Source: RGEC01 sp964626685
GTDB taxonomy: Bacteria > Bacteroidota > Bacteroidia > NS11-12g > UBA955
Length of the DNA: 64,000 bases
NCBI GenBank assembly: GCA_964626685.1
Contig: CAZVJY010000001.1
Coordinates: 1-64,000 of the forward strand
Direction of reading: 5' to 3'
Part shown: piece after piece, positions 1-8,668 of the stretch
Numbering within the stretch: the stretch's first letter is position 1
Layout: every line of letters begins with the position of its first letter
Position numbers and translations under genes: made by a program
Notes under the pieces: model-generated
Told to the model about the DNA's origin: nothing
Database searches by the model: none
Seen by the model: the letters and a program-made list of their open reading frames with translations, nothing else

Positions 1-71
1 GCCCTGTCACGGTCCCGGCACAGCCGGGACGGGTTCGTGCCCTCTCGGCTGGGCCTAGACAAGCAAAGCCC
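1..71 (+). repeat. Hairpin-rich direct repeat, copy 1
   Basis: This copy matches 357..427 over 71 bases with one difference (position 56, t versus g). It contains a perfect 8-bp hairpin (GTCCCGGC-ACA-GCCGGGAC) and a second stem around CTCGGC-TGG-GCC. It sits directly upstream of the GIY-YIG gene, while the other copy starts one base after that gene's stop codon. The repeat may continue to the left of the window edge. The family is not one I can name. Confidence 0.9.
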
Positions 72-88
72 CACATTGGGGCTTTTTT
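65..88 (+). terminator. Hairpin with T-run
   Basis: Stem AAAGCCCC/GGGGCTTT with a 5-nt loop is followed by a run of six T, so it looks like an intrinsic terminator. It overlaps the end of repeat copy 1 and lies only 4 bases before the GIY-YIG start codon. It would therefore stop transcription coming from outside the cassette. Confidence 0.65.
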
Positions 89-91
89 GTT

Positions 92-355
92 ATGTTTTAC
101 GTATACATACTCAAAAGTCTGAAAGACGGAACTTACTACAAAGGATTTACTGAGGATTATAAAAAACGGCTCGAAGAGCATAACAGCGGGCTGTCCAGAT
201 TTACTTCCGGTAAATTGCCATGGCAATTATTTTATGTAGAAGCTCATTCCACCAAAAAAGACGCACTTATTCGCGAGAAAAAACTCAAAAAATGTAAGTC
301 AGATTATTTTGAATGGCTCGCTTTACAGAACTCAAACATACTTATATCAGAATGA
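92..355 (+). CDS. GIY-YIG nuclease-fold small protein
   Basis: This 87-aa protein belongs to the stand-alone GIY-YIG endonuclease family (YhbQ/UvrC N-domain-like). The GIY half reads VYILKS at residues 4-9, the YIG half reads TYYKG at residues 14-18, and the conserved arginine is R26 in KKRLEEH. The length equals the bare nuclease domain, with no DNA-binding extension. The gene is framed by direct repeats at 1..71 and 357..427 and its stop ends one base before the second repeat, so gene and repeat form a unit of 356 bp. The family's biological role is not settled: DNA-structure nuclease activity is inferred from the fold. The cassette layout suggests mobility or repeat maintenance, which is inference. 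Confidence 0.88.
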   Translation: MFYVYILKSLKDGTYYKGFTEDYKKRLEEHNSGLSRFTSGKLPWQLFYVEAHSTKKDALIREKKLKKCKSDYFEWLALQNSNILISE

Positions 356-356
356 C

Positions 357-427
357 GCCCTGTCACGGTCCCGGCACAGCCGGGACGGGTTCGTGCCCTC
401 TCGGCTGGGCCGAGACAAGCAAAGCCC
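357..427 (+). repeat. Hairpin-rich direct repeat, copy 2
   Basis: Second copy of the 71-bp repeat, 70/71 identical to 1..71. Here both hairpins are perfect (GTCCCGGC/GCCGGGAC and CTCGGC/GCCGAG), and the copy runs into a third one, AAGCAAAGCCC/GGGCTTTGCTT (about 417..439). It begins one base after the GIY-YIG stop codon. Confidence 0.9.
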
Positions 428-446
428 AGGGCTTTGCTTGTGCGTT

Positions 447-476
447 ATGTTTACAGATTCAAAAGTGCTGGGGAAT
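447..476 (+). pseudogene. Possible 5' remnant of a second GIY-YIG gene
   Basis: After repeat copy 2 the bases GTTATGTTTACAG and TTCAAAAGTGCTG resemble the start of the intact gene after copy 1 (GTTATGTTTTACG and CTCAAAAGTCTG) with a short deletion between. This suggests a decayed second repeat-gene unit. The match is short and could be chance. The remaining bases to about 600 show nothing I recognise. Confidence 0.3.
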
Positions 477-615
477 TGATTTAATTTGTCTTGCTCAAAA
501 AATTTCCGTATATTCGTTCAACTATGCTCGCACCCTTTCTCATCGTCTTGTTTATTATAATTCAGGACAGGCGTAACGCCAACTGACAAACTTTTGCCAC
601 CGTGCAAAGTTTGCT

Positions 616-623
616 TATTTTCG
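616..623 (+). promoter_or_regulatory. Candidate -7 box (TATTTTCG)
   Basis: TATTTTCG resembles the Bacteroidota -7 consensus TAnnTTTG and lies 11 nt before the ATG of the aminopeptidase. A TTG occurs about 19-20 nt further upstream. Both elements fit the known -33/-7 arrangement. Confidence 0.45.
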
Positions 624-634
624 CAGTTCCCTTT

Positions 635-3064
635 ATGAAGAAACTTCTCCTTATTGCTTCACTGGCACTGGCCTCCATGCCAATGTCTGCCCAGCACAAC
701 GACCTGCTCTGCTACCACACCGATCCCGGAAGACACGAACGCAACCGCAATGTAGATATTATTCACATGAAACTGAATGTGGCATTCCAGCCTGCGCAGG
801 CCAAGGTATTGGGAACCGTTACCCACCAGTTTCGCTGCCTGCAAGACAATATTGATACTATATTTTTTGATGCACCCGGTATCATCGCAGACAGTGTGTG
901 GCTGAACGGGAAATCCATCCCCTTTCGCTACAACGCCGCCGGTCTGATATGCAATACCAACCTCAAACAGGCCTACAACAGCCAGCATAATTTAACAATA
1001 AAATATACCGCCAAACCCAAAAAAGGCATCTACTTTATTGGCTGGAACGTGCCTGAAATTGACGATCCCGCCCACCAGACCCGCCGCCAGATATGGACGC
1101 AAGGTCAAGGCATTGACAACCGCAACTGGATCCCCATGATTGACGACCGTGGCGACAAATTCGTTACCGAAGTGCAGGTGACATTTGAAAAAGAATACAA
1201 TGTTCTGTCAAACGGCCAGCTGCTATCCAACAGGGAAAACAAAGACAAAAAAACCCGCACATGGCATTACAAAATTAACAACCGCCACGCGGGATACCTG
1301 TTGATGCTGGCTATCGACAAATATGCCATCAAAAAAACCACTACCAAGCGCGGAACACCCATTCAGTTCTGGTACTACCCCGAACACCCTGAAAGATTAG
1401 AGCCTACCAGTCTCTACAGCGAGCGTATTATTGAGTTTCTGGAAGATGAAACCGGCGTAAAATATCCCTGGGGAAGCTACAGCCAGGTAATTATCCAGGA
1501 TTTTATGTTTGGTGCCATGGAAAACACGGGTGCCACCACCCTGGGTGATTTTTCATGGGTTGACAGCCGAACTTTCCTCGATCGCAATTACATTACTACC
1601 AATGCCCACGAAGCCACCCACCAGTGGTTTGGCGACCTGATTACCGCCCGCAACGATGCCGACCACTGGCTGCAGGAAAGTTTTGCAACCTATTACCCCG
1701 GTTTATTTGTGGGCTCGGTTTACGGACCCGATGAAACCGCCTGGTATTTCCGCGGCAACATGAACAGCGCCATCGCCGCCGGCGAGAAAAACAGCCTGCC
1801 CGTGCGCAACAGCGAAGCCGGAAGTGCCCGTCATTACCCCAAAGGCGCGTCGGTGCTGCACATGCTGCAACACGTGATGGGACGCGACAACTTCCGCAGG
1901 GGCATCAAATTGTACCTCGACCGCCATGCCTTCGACGGTGTAATGACCGTAGACCTCGAAAAAGCCATGCTGGACGCAACCGGCATGAACATGGACTGGT
2001 TTTTCGATCAGTGGATTTACCGCGGCGGAGAACCCCATTATCGCGTGAGCAGACAAACCACACCCGCCGGTACCGAATTCACGGTTGAGCAAATCCATAA
2101 AATGGAACCCACTGTGGGCACCTTCCGCATGCCTGTGGATTTTGCGGTATACTATGCGGACGGCAGCGTATCGCGCCACACAGAAATCATCGACAAGGCC
2201 TTCCAGAAAGTAATTATTCCCATCCCGGGCAACAAAACAGTGGCATTCACATTGTTTGATGAAGGCAGCCATATCCTCAAGAAAATCACGTTTGAAAAGA
2301 GCGCAGAGGAGTATATGGAGCAGCTGTTAAGGGCGCGCGACATGCTGGACCGCTACGATGCGCTGCTGGCATTGTCAAAAGTGCCTTTTGAAAAGAAAAA
2401 AGTGGTATTGCAGGCAGCCTTTTTCAAAGAAACCCATAAAGCAATTCGCGCAGAAATCACCAAACAATGGTTGCAAGGTAATGAAGACATCAACTTTGCT
2501 AAAAACGCTTTTAGCGTGAGACAGACTGAAGTTCGCAGAGCTGTTATCAATACTTTGCCCGTTAATGACAATACCCTGCCTATTTTTGAATCCGCTCTGA
2601 ATGACAGCAGCTATTTCATTATCGAAACCGCCCTGCTAAAACTCTGGGATGCCGTGCCCGATGAGAGCAAGAGAACCCGCTACCTGCAGACCATTACAGG
2701 AATTGACGGCTATACCCACAACCTGAAAATACGCTACCTGGAACTCAGTACGGAGGTTTTCCCCGACATGAAAGGCAATGCCATTATGATTCTCACAGAT
2801 TACTGCAGCGACAGGTACGAATTCAGAACCCGTGTGCTGGCCATGCAGGCCTTGCAGAGACTCAATATCTGTAACGAAGCCGTGGTTAAAAACCTGTACA
2901 CATGCATTCTGAACTTCAATACCAGACTGTCCGGTCCTGCCAAAGAGGTGCTGCAATATTTCAAACAACAGACTACCTGTCAGAGAATTCTGAAGAGCAC
3001 CCTTGAAACAGGTGGCTATACCGCTGAGCAAAAACAAAGCATCCGACAGGCTATAGGTATTTAA
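635..3064 (+). CDS. Secreted M1 family metallo-aminopeptidase
   Basis: Zinc aminopeptidase of the M1 (gluzincin) family that removes N-terminal residues from peptides. The ATG at 635 is chosen over the upstream GTG at 602 because it begins a clean signal peptide (MKKLLLIASLALASMPMSAQ). The substrate-binding GAMEN motif is present, followed by the zinc motif HEATH (H325, H329) and the third ligand E348 in LQESFATY, with the standard 18-residue gap, so the active site is complete. About 809 aa, with an alpha-helical C-terminal half, the usual M1 layout. Location should be periplasm or outside the cell. No type IX sorting domain is seen on the protein itself, but the next gene is a bare sorting-domain protein 29 nt downstream. 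Confidence 0.95.
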   Translation: MKKLLLIASLALASMPMSAQHNDLLCYHTDPGRHERNRNVDIIHMKLNVAFQPAQAKVLGTVTHQFRCLQDNIDTIFFDAPGIIADSVWLNGKSIPFRYNAAGLICNTNLKQAYNSQHNLTIKYTAKPKKGIYFIGWNVPEIDDPAHQTRRQIWTQGQGIDNRNWIPMIDDRGDKFVTEVQVTFEKEYNVLSNGQLLSNRENKDKKTRTWHYKINNRHAGYLLMLAIDKYAIKKTTTKRGTPIQFWYYPEHPERLEPTSLYSERIIEFLEDETGVKYPWGSYSQVIIQDFMFGAMENTGATTLGDFSWVDSRTFLDRNYITTNAHEATHQWFGDLITARNDADHWLQESFATYYPGLFVGSVYGPDETAWYFRGNMNSAIAAGEKNSLPVRNSEAGSARHYPKGASVLHMLQHVMGRDNFRRGIKLYLDRHAFDGVMTVDLEKAMLDATGMNMDWFFDQWIYRGGEPHYRVSRQTTPAGTEFTVEQIHKMEPTVGTFRMPVDFAVYYADGSVSRHTEIIDKAFQKVIIPIPGNKTVAFTLFDEGSHILKKITFEKSAEEYMEQLLRARDMLDRYDALLALSKVPFEKKKVVLQAAFFKETHKAIRAEITKQWLQGNEDINFAKNAFSVRQTEVRRAVINTLPVNDNTLPIFESALNDSSYFIIETALLKLWDAVPDESKRTRYLQTITGIDGYTHNLKIRYLELSTEVFPDMKGNAIMILTDYCSDRYEFRTRVLAMQALQRLNICNEAVVKNLYTCILNFNTRLSGPAKEVLQYFKQQTTCQRILKSTLETGGYTAEQKQSIRQAIGI

Positions 3065-3093
3065 TCTGGCACACCGTTTGCACTGCAAAGGGC

Positions 3094-3414
3094 ATGAAGG
3101 CCCTGAAGTTTATTTTCTTCGCTATGCTCGTTTTCGCGGTTTCTGCCGCAAAAGCAGGCGACATTCGCATGGGCATCACTCCCAATCCGGCCAACAACCA
3201 GATTAGCATTGTCATCGAAGGGATCCCGGCAACTGCTCAGCAATATCCCGAAATCTACACCGTACTGGGCGAAAAAGTCGTTTCCGCTCAGTGCCGCAAG
3301 GAAGGCAGTACTTACATTTTTAACACTTCCGCGCTCCCGGATGGCGTATACCTGGTTAAATACGGAACCGGAAATCAGGCTGTTGTGAAGCGGCTTAAAA
3401 TCCAGCATCAGTAA
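3094..3414 (+). CDS. Mini-protein: signal peptide plus T9SS type A-like sorting domain
   Basis: This 106-aa protein has a signal peptide (residues 1-21, ending SAAKAG) and then essentially only a T9SS C-terminal domain. The hallmarks are PNPANNQ near the start, the central YTVLGEKVV strand, and the final GVYLVKYGTGNQAVVKRLKI pattern. In usual T9SS cargo this region of about 80 residues is the last part of a large protein; here no passenger precedes it. It lies 29 nt after the aminopeptidase gene and probably shares its transcript. It may be a remnant of a longer cargo, or a small functional surface peptide. The T9SS assignment is strong, the role unknown. Confidence 0.8.
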   Translation: MKALKFIFFAMLVFAVSAAKAGDIRMGITPNPANNQISIVIEGIPATAQQYPEIYTVLGEKVVSAQCRKEGSTYIFNTSALPDGVYLVKYGTGNQAVVKRLKIQHQ

Positions 3415-3520
3415 AGCACTGCTGCAAGATTGGTCAATATTTTTTTGCTATTTTCTGCGCTTTTCTTTTCAAGTTTGAGAGATATTGTATTATTTAGCGT
3501 TTTATTTAGCACAAAAAGGC

Positions 3521-6244
3521 ATGATGAGGTTCGATAAGACCAAGGTAAACAATCCTTCCAAACTGACAAACTACCCCACATCCGGTTGGTTTATTTTAAC
3601 CGGGCTGGCCATTGGCCTGATAATCTCAGGTTGCGGCGGAGCAAGCTATAGGGAAGCCATGAAACTCTATGGCCAGGGCTATTATGGTCAGGCAGCAGAA
3701 ATGTTTGAGGCGGTTTCCAAAAAGGCGAAAGACAAAAACCAGAAAAAGGACGCAATATTCTATGCTGCCGAAGCCTATCGTATGAACAACAACTACGAAA
3801 AGGCAAACAGGCTTTACGAAAAAGTGCTGAAAACCGACCCTAAAAACACGCGCGCCCTGCTGATGCGTGCCAACATGCTGAAGAAGATGGAAAAATACCG
3901 TGAGGCTTCAGAGGCATACACCACCTACCTCCAGGAAGTACCCGGTGACAGCATTGCCATGAATAAAAAGGCCGGCGCAGAACTGGCATTGCGCTGGACT
4001 CCGGACAGCTCACGTTTTGTGGTTGAGAACTTCAAAGCAGCCAACACCAAAGAAAACGACTGGGCACCCATGATTGCCAGCAAAAAAGACAACCTCCTGT
4101 TTTTCTCATCAGACCGCGAAGGTGGCAAAACCAAACGCATTTATGCAGGTACAATGAACTTCTGGAGTGATATCTGGTACATCGAAAAAACAGGCAAGAA
4201 AAATAAAGAAAAATGGGGCGCTCCCGTATTCGTTGAAAAAACCAGCTCCAAATACAACGAAGGCGGCATCACCTTCGATTCACGCTACGCAAACATGTAT
4301 ATGACCCAGTGCGGCGGTTTTGACGGGAAAGCAGAGAAATGTGCTATTTACCAGATGAAAAAAGTAGGTCAGGACTGGGAAATGGGCGATCCCCTGGATT
4401 TTTGCAAATCAGATACAGCCCATAGCTATGGCCACCCTGCCCTGTCACCCGACGGTACCAAAATGTACTTCTCCAGCGACCGCAACGGCGGTTTCGGGGG
4501 CTTTGACATCTGGGTTGTCAATTACAGCAAACGCTCTAAATCCTGGGGCGAACCCGTTAACCTGGGTCCCATGATCAACACCGCCGGAAACGAATATTTC
4601 CCTTACGTGAATGAGCACAACAAACAACTCTACTGGTCATCGGACGGATTACCCGGCCTCGGAGGTCTTGACCTCTTCACAGCCATCCCTACCGATGAGG
4701 TAAGTGTTTGGAAGGAAGTAGAGAACCTTCGTGAGCCAATCAACAGTGGTGGTGACGACTTTGGTATCACTTTCACCAACAACAATTCGGAGGAAGGGTA
4801 TTTTACCAGCAACCGGGGCGATCGTAAGAACAATGATGACATCTACCATTTCACCATCAAACCCCTGGTGATTACCATTCGTGGTGTGGTTACCGATTGC
4901 AATACCAAAAAAGTACTGCCCAACGCTACGATTTACATTACAAACGATAAAGACACAACCAAGCACGTGCTAAAAGCAGATGCACTGGGAGGTTATTTCC
5001 AAAAGCTGAAAGCCAATTATAACTACACACTGCAGGCAAAGTATCCCGAAGAATATTACTTTGACGGCGCACCCGTGGGTCGCACCACCAAGGGTATTAA
5101 GTTCAGCACCGAACTGATACAGGATTTCTGTCTGAAAAATCCGCTGGATGAAATCATCACGCTGCCCATTTTCTATGACCTTGATTCGGCCCGTATTCGT
5201 CCGGATGCTGCGCGTGTTCTGGATACATTTGCAAGAAATGTACTTGCAAAATACCCTAAACTCAATGTAGAATTGGGCTCACATACCGACTGCCGCGCAA
5301 GCAAGGAGTATAACGAAAGACTGGCGGGCCGCCGTGCAGACAGTGCCGTTTCTTACCTGGTACGTGTATGGAAGGTGGATCCCAAGCGCATTACCGCCAA
5401 AGGTTACGGTGAAACCAAGCTTACCAACGACTGTAAGTGCGAAGGCGCCGAAGTTGCAGGCTTAACCCCCTACTACGATTATGTGGATTCTAACGGTATT
5501 CGCAAGAAAACACGCAAAGCGGTTATTACCAAAGACGATCGTGGCAATGTTATCAAAATGGAATACCAGGACTACCAGCCTCAGGAAATCAAGGTACAGG
5601 GTGGAAAGTACTACGTTGCCTGCGACGAATTCCAGCACCAGCAAAACCGCCGTACCACCGTTCTATTCTCCCGCGAAGGCCTCTCATCGCGTGTGAAGGT
5701 TGATACAAAAATTGACGGCAACAACACCAACGGTCCGGGCGCTGACAAGGCAAACCCTGCCAAACCCAATACCCCCGCAAAACCTGCCATTGATGAAAGC
5801 AACGCCGTAAAAGTGCGTATCTTCAAGCAAGGCAATGTAAATATGGTTTCTGCTATGGTGCAGGAAACTGAGAGCGTTCAGTTTGCCTTTGACCTGATTG
5901 GCAAAAACACAGCTGTTCCCGCAGAAGTAGCCGCCCAGTGGATGAAATCAAAACTCATCAACAAAGGCATGTTCCTGGAAGGCGAAAAAATCAAAGCCGG
6001 TGACGTTAAACTCCCCAGCAATAAGTTTGAGGTTCCCAAAATCACCATCGGTTCTTATGTAGTTGAAAAAGTACAGTTCACCATTACGGACAAGGTGGAA
6101 CAGCCCACCCTCGGAAAGAGCTTCTTCAAGCCCTTCAAGGCCGAATCATACAAAACAGATACCGAACTGGTACTGTTGCCGAAAAAAGTGGTTAAAAAGC
6201 CTAAGGCAGACCCTGCAAATGATACCGATAAAAAGAACAAGTAA
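3521..6244 (+). CDS. PorE-like TPR/beta-propeller/CRD/OmpA lipoprotein with retropepsin-like tail
   Basis: About 907 aa. The ATG at 3521 gives a lipoprotein signal with lipobox cysteine C38 (IISGCGG). Domains in order: TPR repeats (about 42-150), PD40-type propeller strands (about 175-440, repeated FSSDR motifs), a carboxypeptidase-regulatory-like beta domain (about 445-520), and an OmpA C-terminal peptidoglycan-binding domain (about 545-725, with SHTDCRAS and NERLAGRRA). This is the order described for T9SS component PorE, which links the machinery to peptidoglycan. After a Pro/Asn-rich linker comes an extra domain (about 760-905) resembling retropepsin-type aspartic proteases, with the DTG catalytic motif replaced by D791-L-I-G. 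The tail call is inference; the first four domains are clear. Confidence 0.88.
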   Translation: MMRFDKTKVNNPSKLTNYPTSGWFILTGLAIGLIISGCGGASYREAMKLYGQGYYGQAAEMFEAVSKKAKDKNQKKDAIFYAAEAYRMNNNYEKANRLYEKVLKTDPKNTRALLMRANMLKKMEKYREASEAYTTYLQEVPGDSIAMNKKAGAELALRWTPDSSRFVVENFKAANTKENDWAPMIASKKDNLLFFSSDREGGKTKRIYAGTMNFWSDIWYIEKTGKKNKEKWGAPVFVEKTSSKYNEGGITFDSRYANMYMTQCGGFDGKAEKCAIYQMKKVGQDWEMGDPLDFCKSDTAHSYGHPALSPDGTKMYFSSDRNGGFGGFDIWVVNYSKRSKSWGEPVNLGPMINTAGNEYFPYVNEHNKQLYWSSDGLPGLGGLDLFTAIPTDEVSVWKEVENLREPINSGGDDFGITFTNNNSEEGYFTSNRGDRKNNDDIYHFTIKPLVITIRGVVTDCNTKKVLPNATIYITNDKDTTKHVLKADALGGYFQKLKANYNYTLQAKYPEEYYFDGAPVGRTTKGIKFSTELIQDFCLKNPLDEIITLPIFYDLDSARIRPDAARVLDTFARNVLAKYPKLNVELGSHTDCRASKEYNERLAGRRADSAVSYLVRVWKVDPKRITAKGYGETKLTNDCKCEGAEVAGLTPYYDYVDSNGIRKKTRKAVITKDDRGNVIKMEYQDYQPQEIKVQGGKYYVACDEFQHQQNRRTTVLFSREGLSSRVKVDTKIDGNNTNGPGADKANPAKPNTPAKPAIDESNAVKVRIFKQGNVNMVSAMVQETESVQFAFDLIGKNTAVPAEVAAQWMKSKLINKGMFLEGEKIKAGDVKLPSNKFEVPKITIGSYVVEKVQFTITDKVEQPTLGKSFFKPFKAESYKTDTELVLLPKKVVKKPKADPANDTDKKNK

Positions 6245-6258
6245 TCTGTTACTATAAC

Positions 6259-6287
6259 GAAAAAGGCCGCATGAGCGGCCTTTTTTT
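6259..6287 (+). terminator. Bidirectional intrinsic terminator
   Basis: AAAAAGGCCGC-ATGA-GCGGCCTTTTTTT is a strong stem with T-runs in both directions. It sits between the convergent PorE-like gene and kdsA and can serve both. Confidence 0.9.
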
Positions 6288-6306
6288 ATGGTTAACCATT
6301 TTATGT

Positions 6307-7122
6307 TTACAGAATTGCCTGACGAATTTTCAGGAGCTTTTGCAGCAAGGCTTCCAGCTTATCCAGGGGCAGCATATTGGCACCGTCGCTTTTGGCCACC
6401 GCCGGATTGGGATGGGTTTCAATGAAAAGACCATCGGCACCTACGGCAATCGCCGCTTTGGCAATGGTTTCTATCAACTGAGGCTTACCGCCTGTAACAC
6501 CGCTCTCCTGATTGGGTTGCTGCAGGCTGTGGGTCACATCCATAACCACAGGAACACCCATCGCGGCCATCTCCGGTATATTGCGAAAATCCACCACCAG
6601 ATCGGTATAGCCAAAGCTGTTGCCGCGATCGGTAAAAATCACATTGCCGTTGCCACTGTCTATGCATTTCTGCAAAGCGTGTTTCATGGCGCCTGCTGAC
6701 GCGAACTGCCCTTTTTTAATGTTAATACATTTGCCTGTTCTAGCGGCCGCCACCAGCAATTCAGTTTGCCTGAAGAGAAAGGCCGGAATCTGCAGAACAT
6801 CCACATAGGCGGACGCAATTTCGGCTTCATGCGATTCGTGGATATCCGTGACGGTAGGAATGCCAAAGGTGCGCCCTACCTCTGCCAGAATCTCCAGCGC
6901 AGGGATATCGCCTATGCCTGTAAAGGAATCGATGCGGGAGCGGTTGGCTTTGCGGTAAGAACCTTTAAAAACAAGGGGAATCTGGTAGGCATCTGAAAGT
7001 GAAACCAGTTTTTCGGCAATCTGAAAGGCCATGTCGCGGCCCTCGATGGCGCATGGGCCTGCCATGAGAAAGAAGTTGCCCGAATCGGTGTACTTCAGGC
7101 CGGGAATGCTTGGTAGTGGCAT
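6307..7122 (-). CDS. kdsA: 3-deoxy-8-phosphooctulonate (KDO-8-P) synthase
   Basis: Condenses phosphoenolpyruvate with arabinose-5-phosphate to KDO-8-phosphate, the committed step of KDO synthesis for lipopolysaccharide. At 271 aa the length is that of the family. Motifs seen include AGPCAIE near the N-terminus, FKGSYRKANRS, TDIHE, INIKKGQF and the ETHPNPAVAKSDG phosphate-binding segment. C24 in AGPC is the position occupied by the metal-binding cysteine of class II (metal-dependent) enzymes, where class I has asparagine, so a metal-dependent form is likely. A TAACTTTG box ends 4 nt before the ATG, predicting a leaderless transcript. Confidence 0.95.
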   Translation of the reverse strand: MPLPSIPGLKYTDSGNFFLMAGPCAIEGRDMAFQIAEKLVSLSDAYQIPLVFKGSYRKANRSRIDSFTGIGDIPALEILAEVGRTFGIPTVTDIHESHEAEIASAYVDVLQIPAFLFRQTELLVAAARTGKCINIKKGQFASAGAMKHALQKCIDSGNGNVIFTDRGNSFGYTDLVVDFRNIPEMAAMGVPVVMDVTHSLQQPNQESGVTGGKPQLIETIAKAAIAVGADGLFIETHPNPAVAKSDGANMLPLDKLEALLQKLLKIRQAIL

Positions 7123-7126
7123 ACTG

Positions 7127-7134
7127 CAAAGTTA
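7127..7134 (-). promoter_or_regulatory. -7 box TAACTTTG of kdsA
   Basis: Perfect match to TAnnTTTG on the minus strand. Only 4 nt separate it from the kdsA ATG, so transcription would start at or next to the start codon. Confidence 0.6.
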
Positions 7135-7155
7135 CAGCCTGCGCACCAATCCGCA

Positions 7156-8589
7156 TCAGTTGCTGAAAAAGGTGTAGCTGCTGCGGTTGCCGTTGCGGTC
7201 CATGCCATCAATGCGGATGCGGCCTGTGGTGGTTTCCATCACACTGATAAGCTCTTCGGCTTCCGTATAACTGCGACCATTGAATTGCAGAATGATGAAG
7301 CCATCCCTCAGGCCCATACGGGCAATGTAACCACCCTGAGCCACATTAAGCAGCCTGATGCCGGCAGAAATTTTATATTTACCCAGATCGGCTGCACTAA
7401 GGGGCTGAAAATCTGCACCCAGCACCTTGCTGTTCACCGCGCCTTTCATGGTTAGTGCACGGTTATCATCCTTGCTAATGAGTTTTAATGTCACATTTTT
7501 CTCCTCTCCGTTTTTCCATAAAACAAGCCTGGCTTCATCTCCCGGACGCAGGTATGAAAGATACTCATCAAACAAAGCTTTGGACGCAGTAGCATAGCCG
7601 TTCACCGACAATACGATATCTCCTTTGCGAATACCCGCATTCCAGGCAGGACCGTCTTCAAGCACTTCCCTTACCTCCACGCCTTCCCGGCTTAGTTTGG
7701 CCGCCGCCGTTTTGGCTGCGGTTAAATCCACAATATCCATACCCGGAAGGGCACGTTTTACCACGCCAAATTCCACCAGATCCTTCACAATTTTCTTTAC
7801 AATATTCACAGGAATGGCAAATCCGTAGCCGGCATAACTGCCAGTATTGCTCTGAATGGCGGTATTAATACCCACCAGCTGCCCGCTGGTATTCACCAGA
7901 GCTCCTCCTGAGTTCCCGGGATTGATGGCTGCATCGGTTTGAATAAAGCTCTCAATCGGAAACTGATTCTGCACAATGTTGATATTACGCCCCTTGGCAC
8001 TGACAATACCTGCAGTAACCGTGCTTGTGAGGTTAAAAGGATTTCCCACTGCCAGTACCCAGTCGCCCACCTGCACATCATCGCTGTTGGCCATCACGAT
8101 AGCCGGCAGATTATCGGCTTCTATTTTAAGCAATGCCAGATCGGCTCCGGGTTCTGTACCCACCACCTTGGCGGTAAACTCCTGTTTTTGTTTATTCAGC
8201 ACCACCGTAATCTTATTGGCGTTGGCTATTACGTGTTGGTTGGTGACAATGTATCCGTCTTTGCTCACAATTACACCGCTGCCGGTAGAGGTAGCCTCTC
8301 CACGGCTGCCAAACGGATCAAAATCCCAAAACCATCCAAACGGACTTTGCATCTGAACGGTACTTTGGGTTTTAATGAACACCACAGAAGGCGTGCTGAT
8401 AGCAGAAGCTTTTACAAAGCCATTGGGCAATTCTGACAGGTTAACATTGCGGTAGGCACCGGAAGTTGCCGTATTGGCATACATTTCAGCCTTCGCTGAC
8501 CTGCTCACAAAAATCCAGGCGCCGCCAAAACCGCATGCAATGGGCAGCAGCACTGAAAAAACCAGTATGTTGGAAAATCTTTTTCTCAT
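7156..8589 (-). CDS. HtrA/Deg family periplasmic serine protease
   Basis: Quality-control protease and chaperone of the cell envelope, 477 aa. An N-terminal hydrophobic segment (residues 8-30) serves as signal or anchor. The trypsin-like domain has a complete triad: H119 (VTNQHV), D150 (GADLALL) and S227 (NPGNSGG). Two PDZ domains follow (about 275-370 and 385-470), as in DegP/DegQ. It lies just upstream of kdsA on the same strand but kdsA has its own -7 box. It is divergent from the lipoprotein gene at 8669, with an 79-bp shared intergenic region. Whether it is stress-induced is not visible in the sequence. Confidence 0.94.
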   Translation of the reverse strand: MRKRFSNILVFSVLLPIACGFGGAWIFVSRSAKAEMYANTATSGAYRNVNLSELPNGFVKASAISTPSVVFIKTQSTVQMQSPFGWFWDFDPFGSRGEATSTGSGVIVSKDGYIVTNQHVIANANKITVVLNKQKQEFTAKVVGTEPGADLALLKIEADNLPAIVMANSDDVQVGDWVLAVGNPFNLTSTVTAGIVSAKGRNINIVQNQFPIESFIQTDAAINPGNSGGALVNTSGQLVGINTAIQSNTGSYAGYGFAIPVNIVKKIVKDLVEFGVVKRALPGMDIVDLTAAKTAAAKLSREGVEVREVLEDGPAWNAGIRKGDIVLSVNGYATASKALFDEYLSYLRPGDEARLVLWKNGEEKNVTLKLISKDDNRALTMKGAVNSKVLGADFQPLSAADLGKYKISAGIRLLNVAQGGYIARMGLRDGFIILQFNGRSYTEAEELISVMETTTGRIRIDGMDRNGNRSSYTFFSN

Positions 8590-8654
8590 GGTTTACACGA
8601 TTGGGTGATTTATATATGATCAACAAAAAATGTGCCTGATGGATTTAGGTTGAT

Positions 8655-8662
8655 TACATTTG
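8655..8662 (+). promoter_or_regulatory. -7 box TACATTTG
   Basis: Perfect TAnnTTTG, 6 nt before the ATG at 8669. Predicts a leaderless or near-leaderless transcript and supports that start. Confidence 0.55.
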
Positions 8663-8668
8663 CATTCA

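Noticed and set aside
313..576. Open frame overlapping the GIY-YIG 3' end and repeat copy 2
   Set aside because: It runs through hairpin repeat sequence and has no domain; the repeat explains the open frame.
1703..2272. Long minus-strand frame inside the aminopeptidase gene
   Set aside because: It mirrors a well-supported M1 peptidase frame and shows no start signal or family pattern.
6307..7122. kdsA gene as a DAHP synthase
   Set aside because: Length and the INIKKGQF and ETHPNP segments fit KDO-8-P synthase; the regulatory parts of DAHP synthases are missing.
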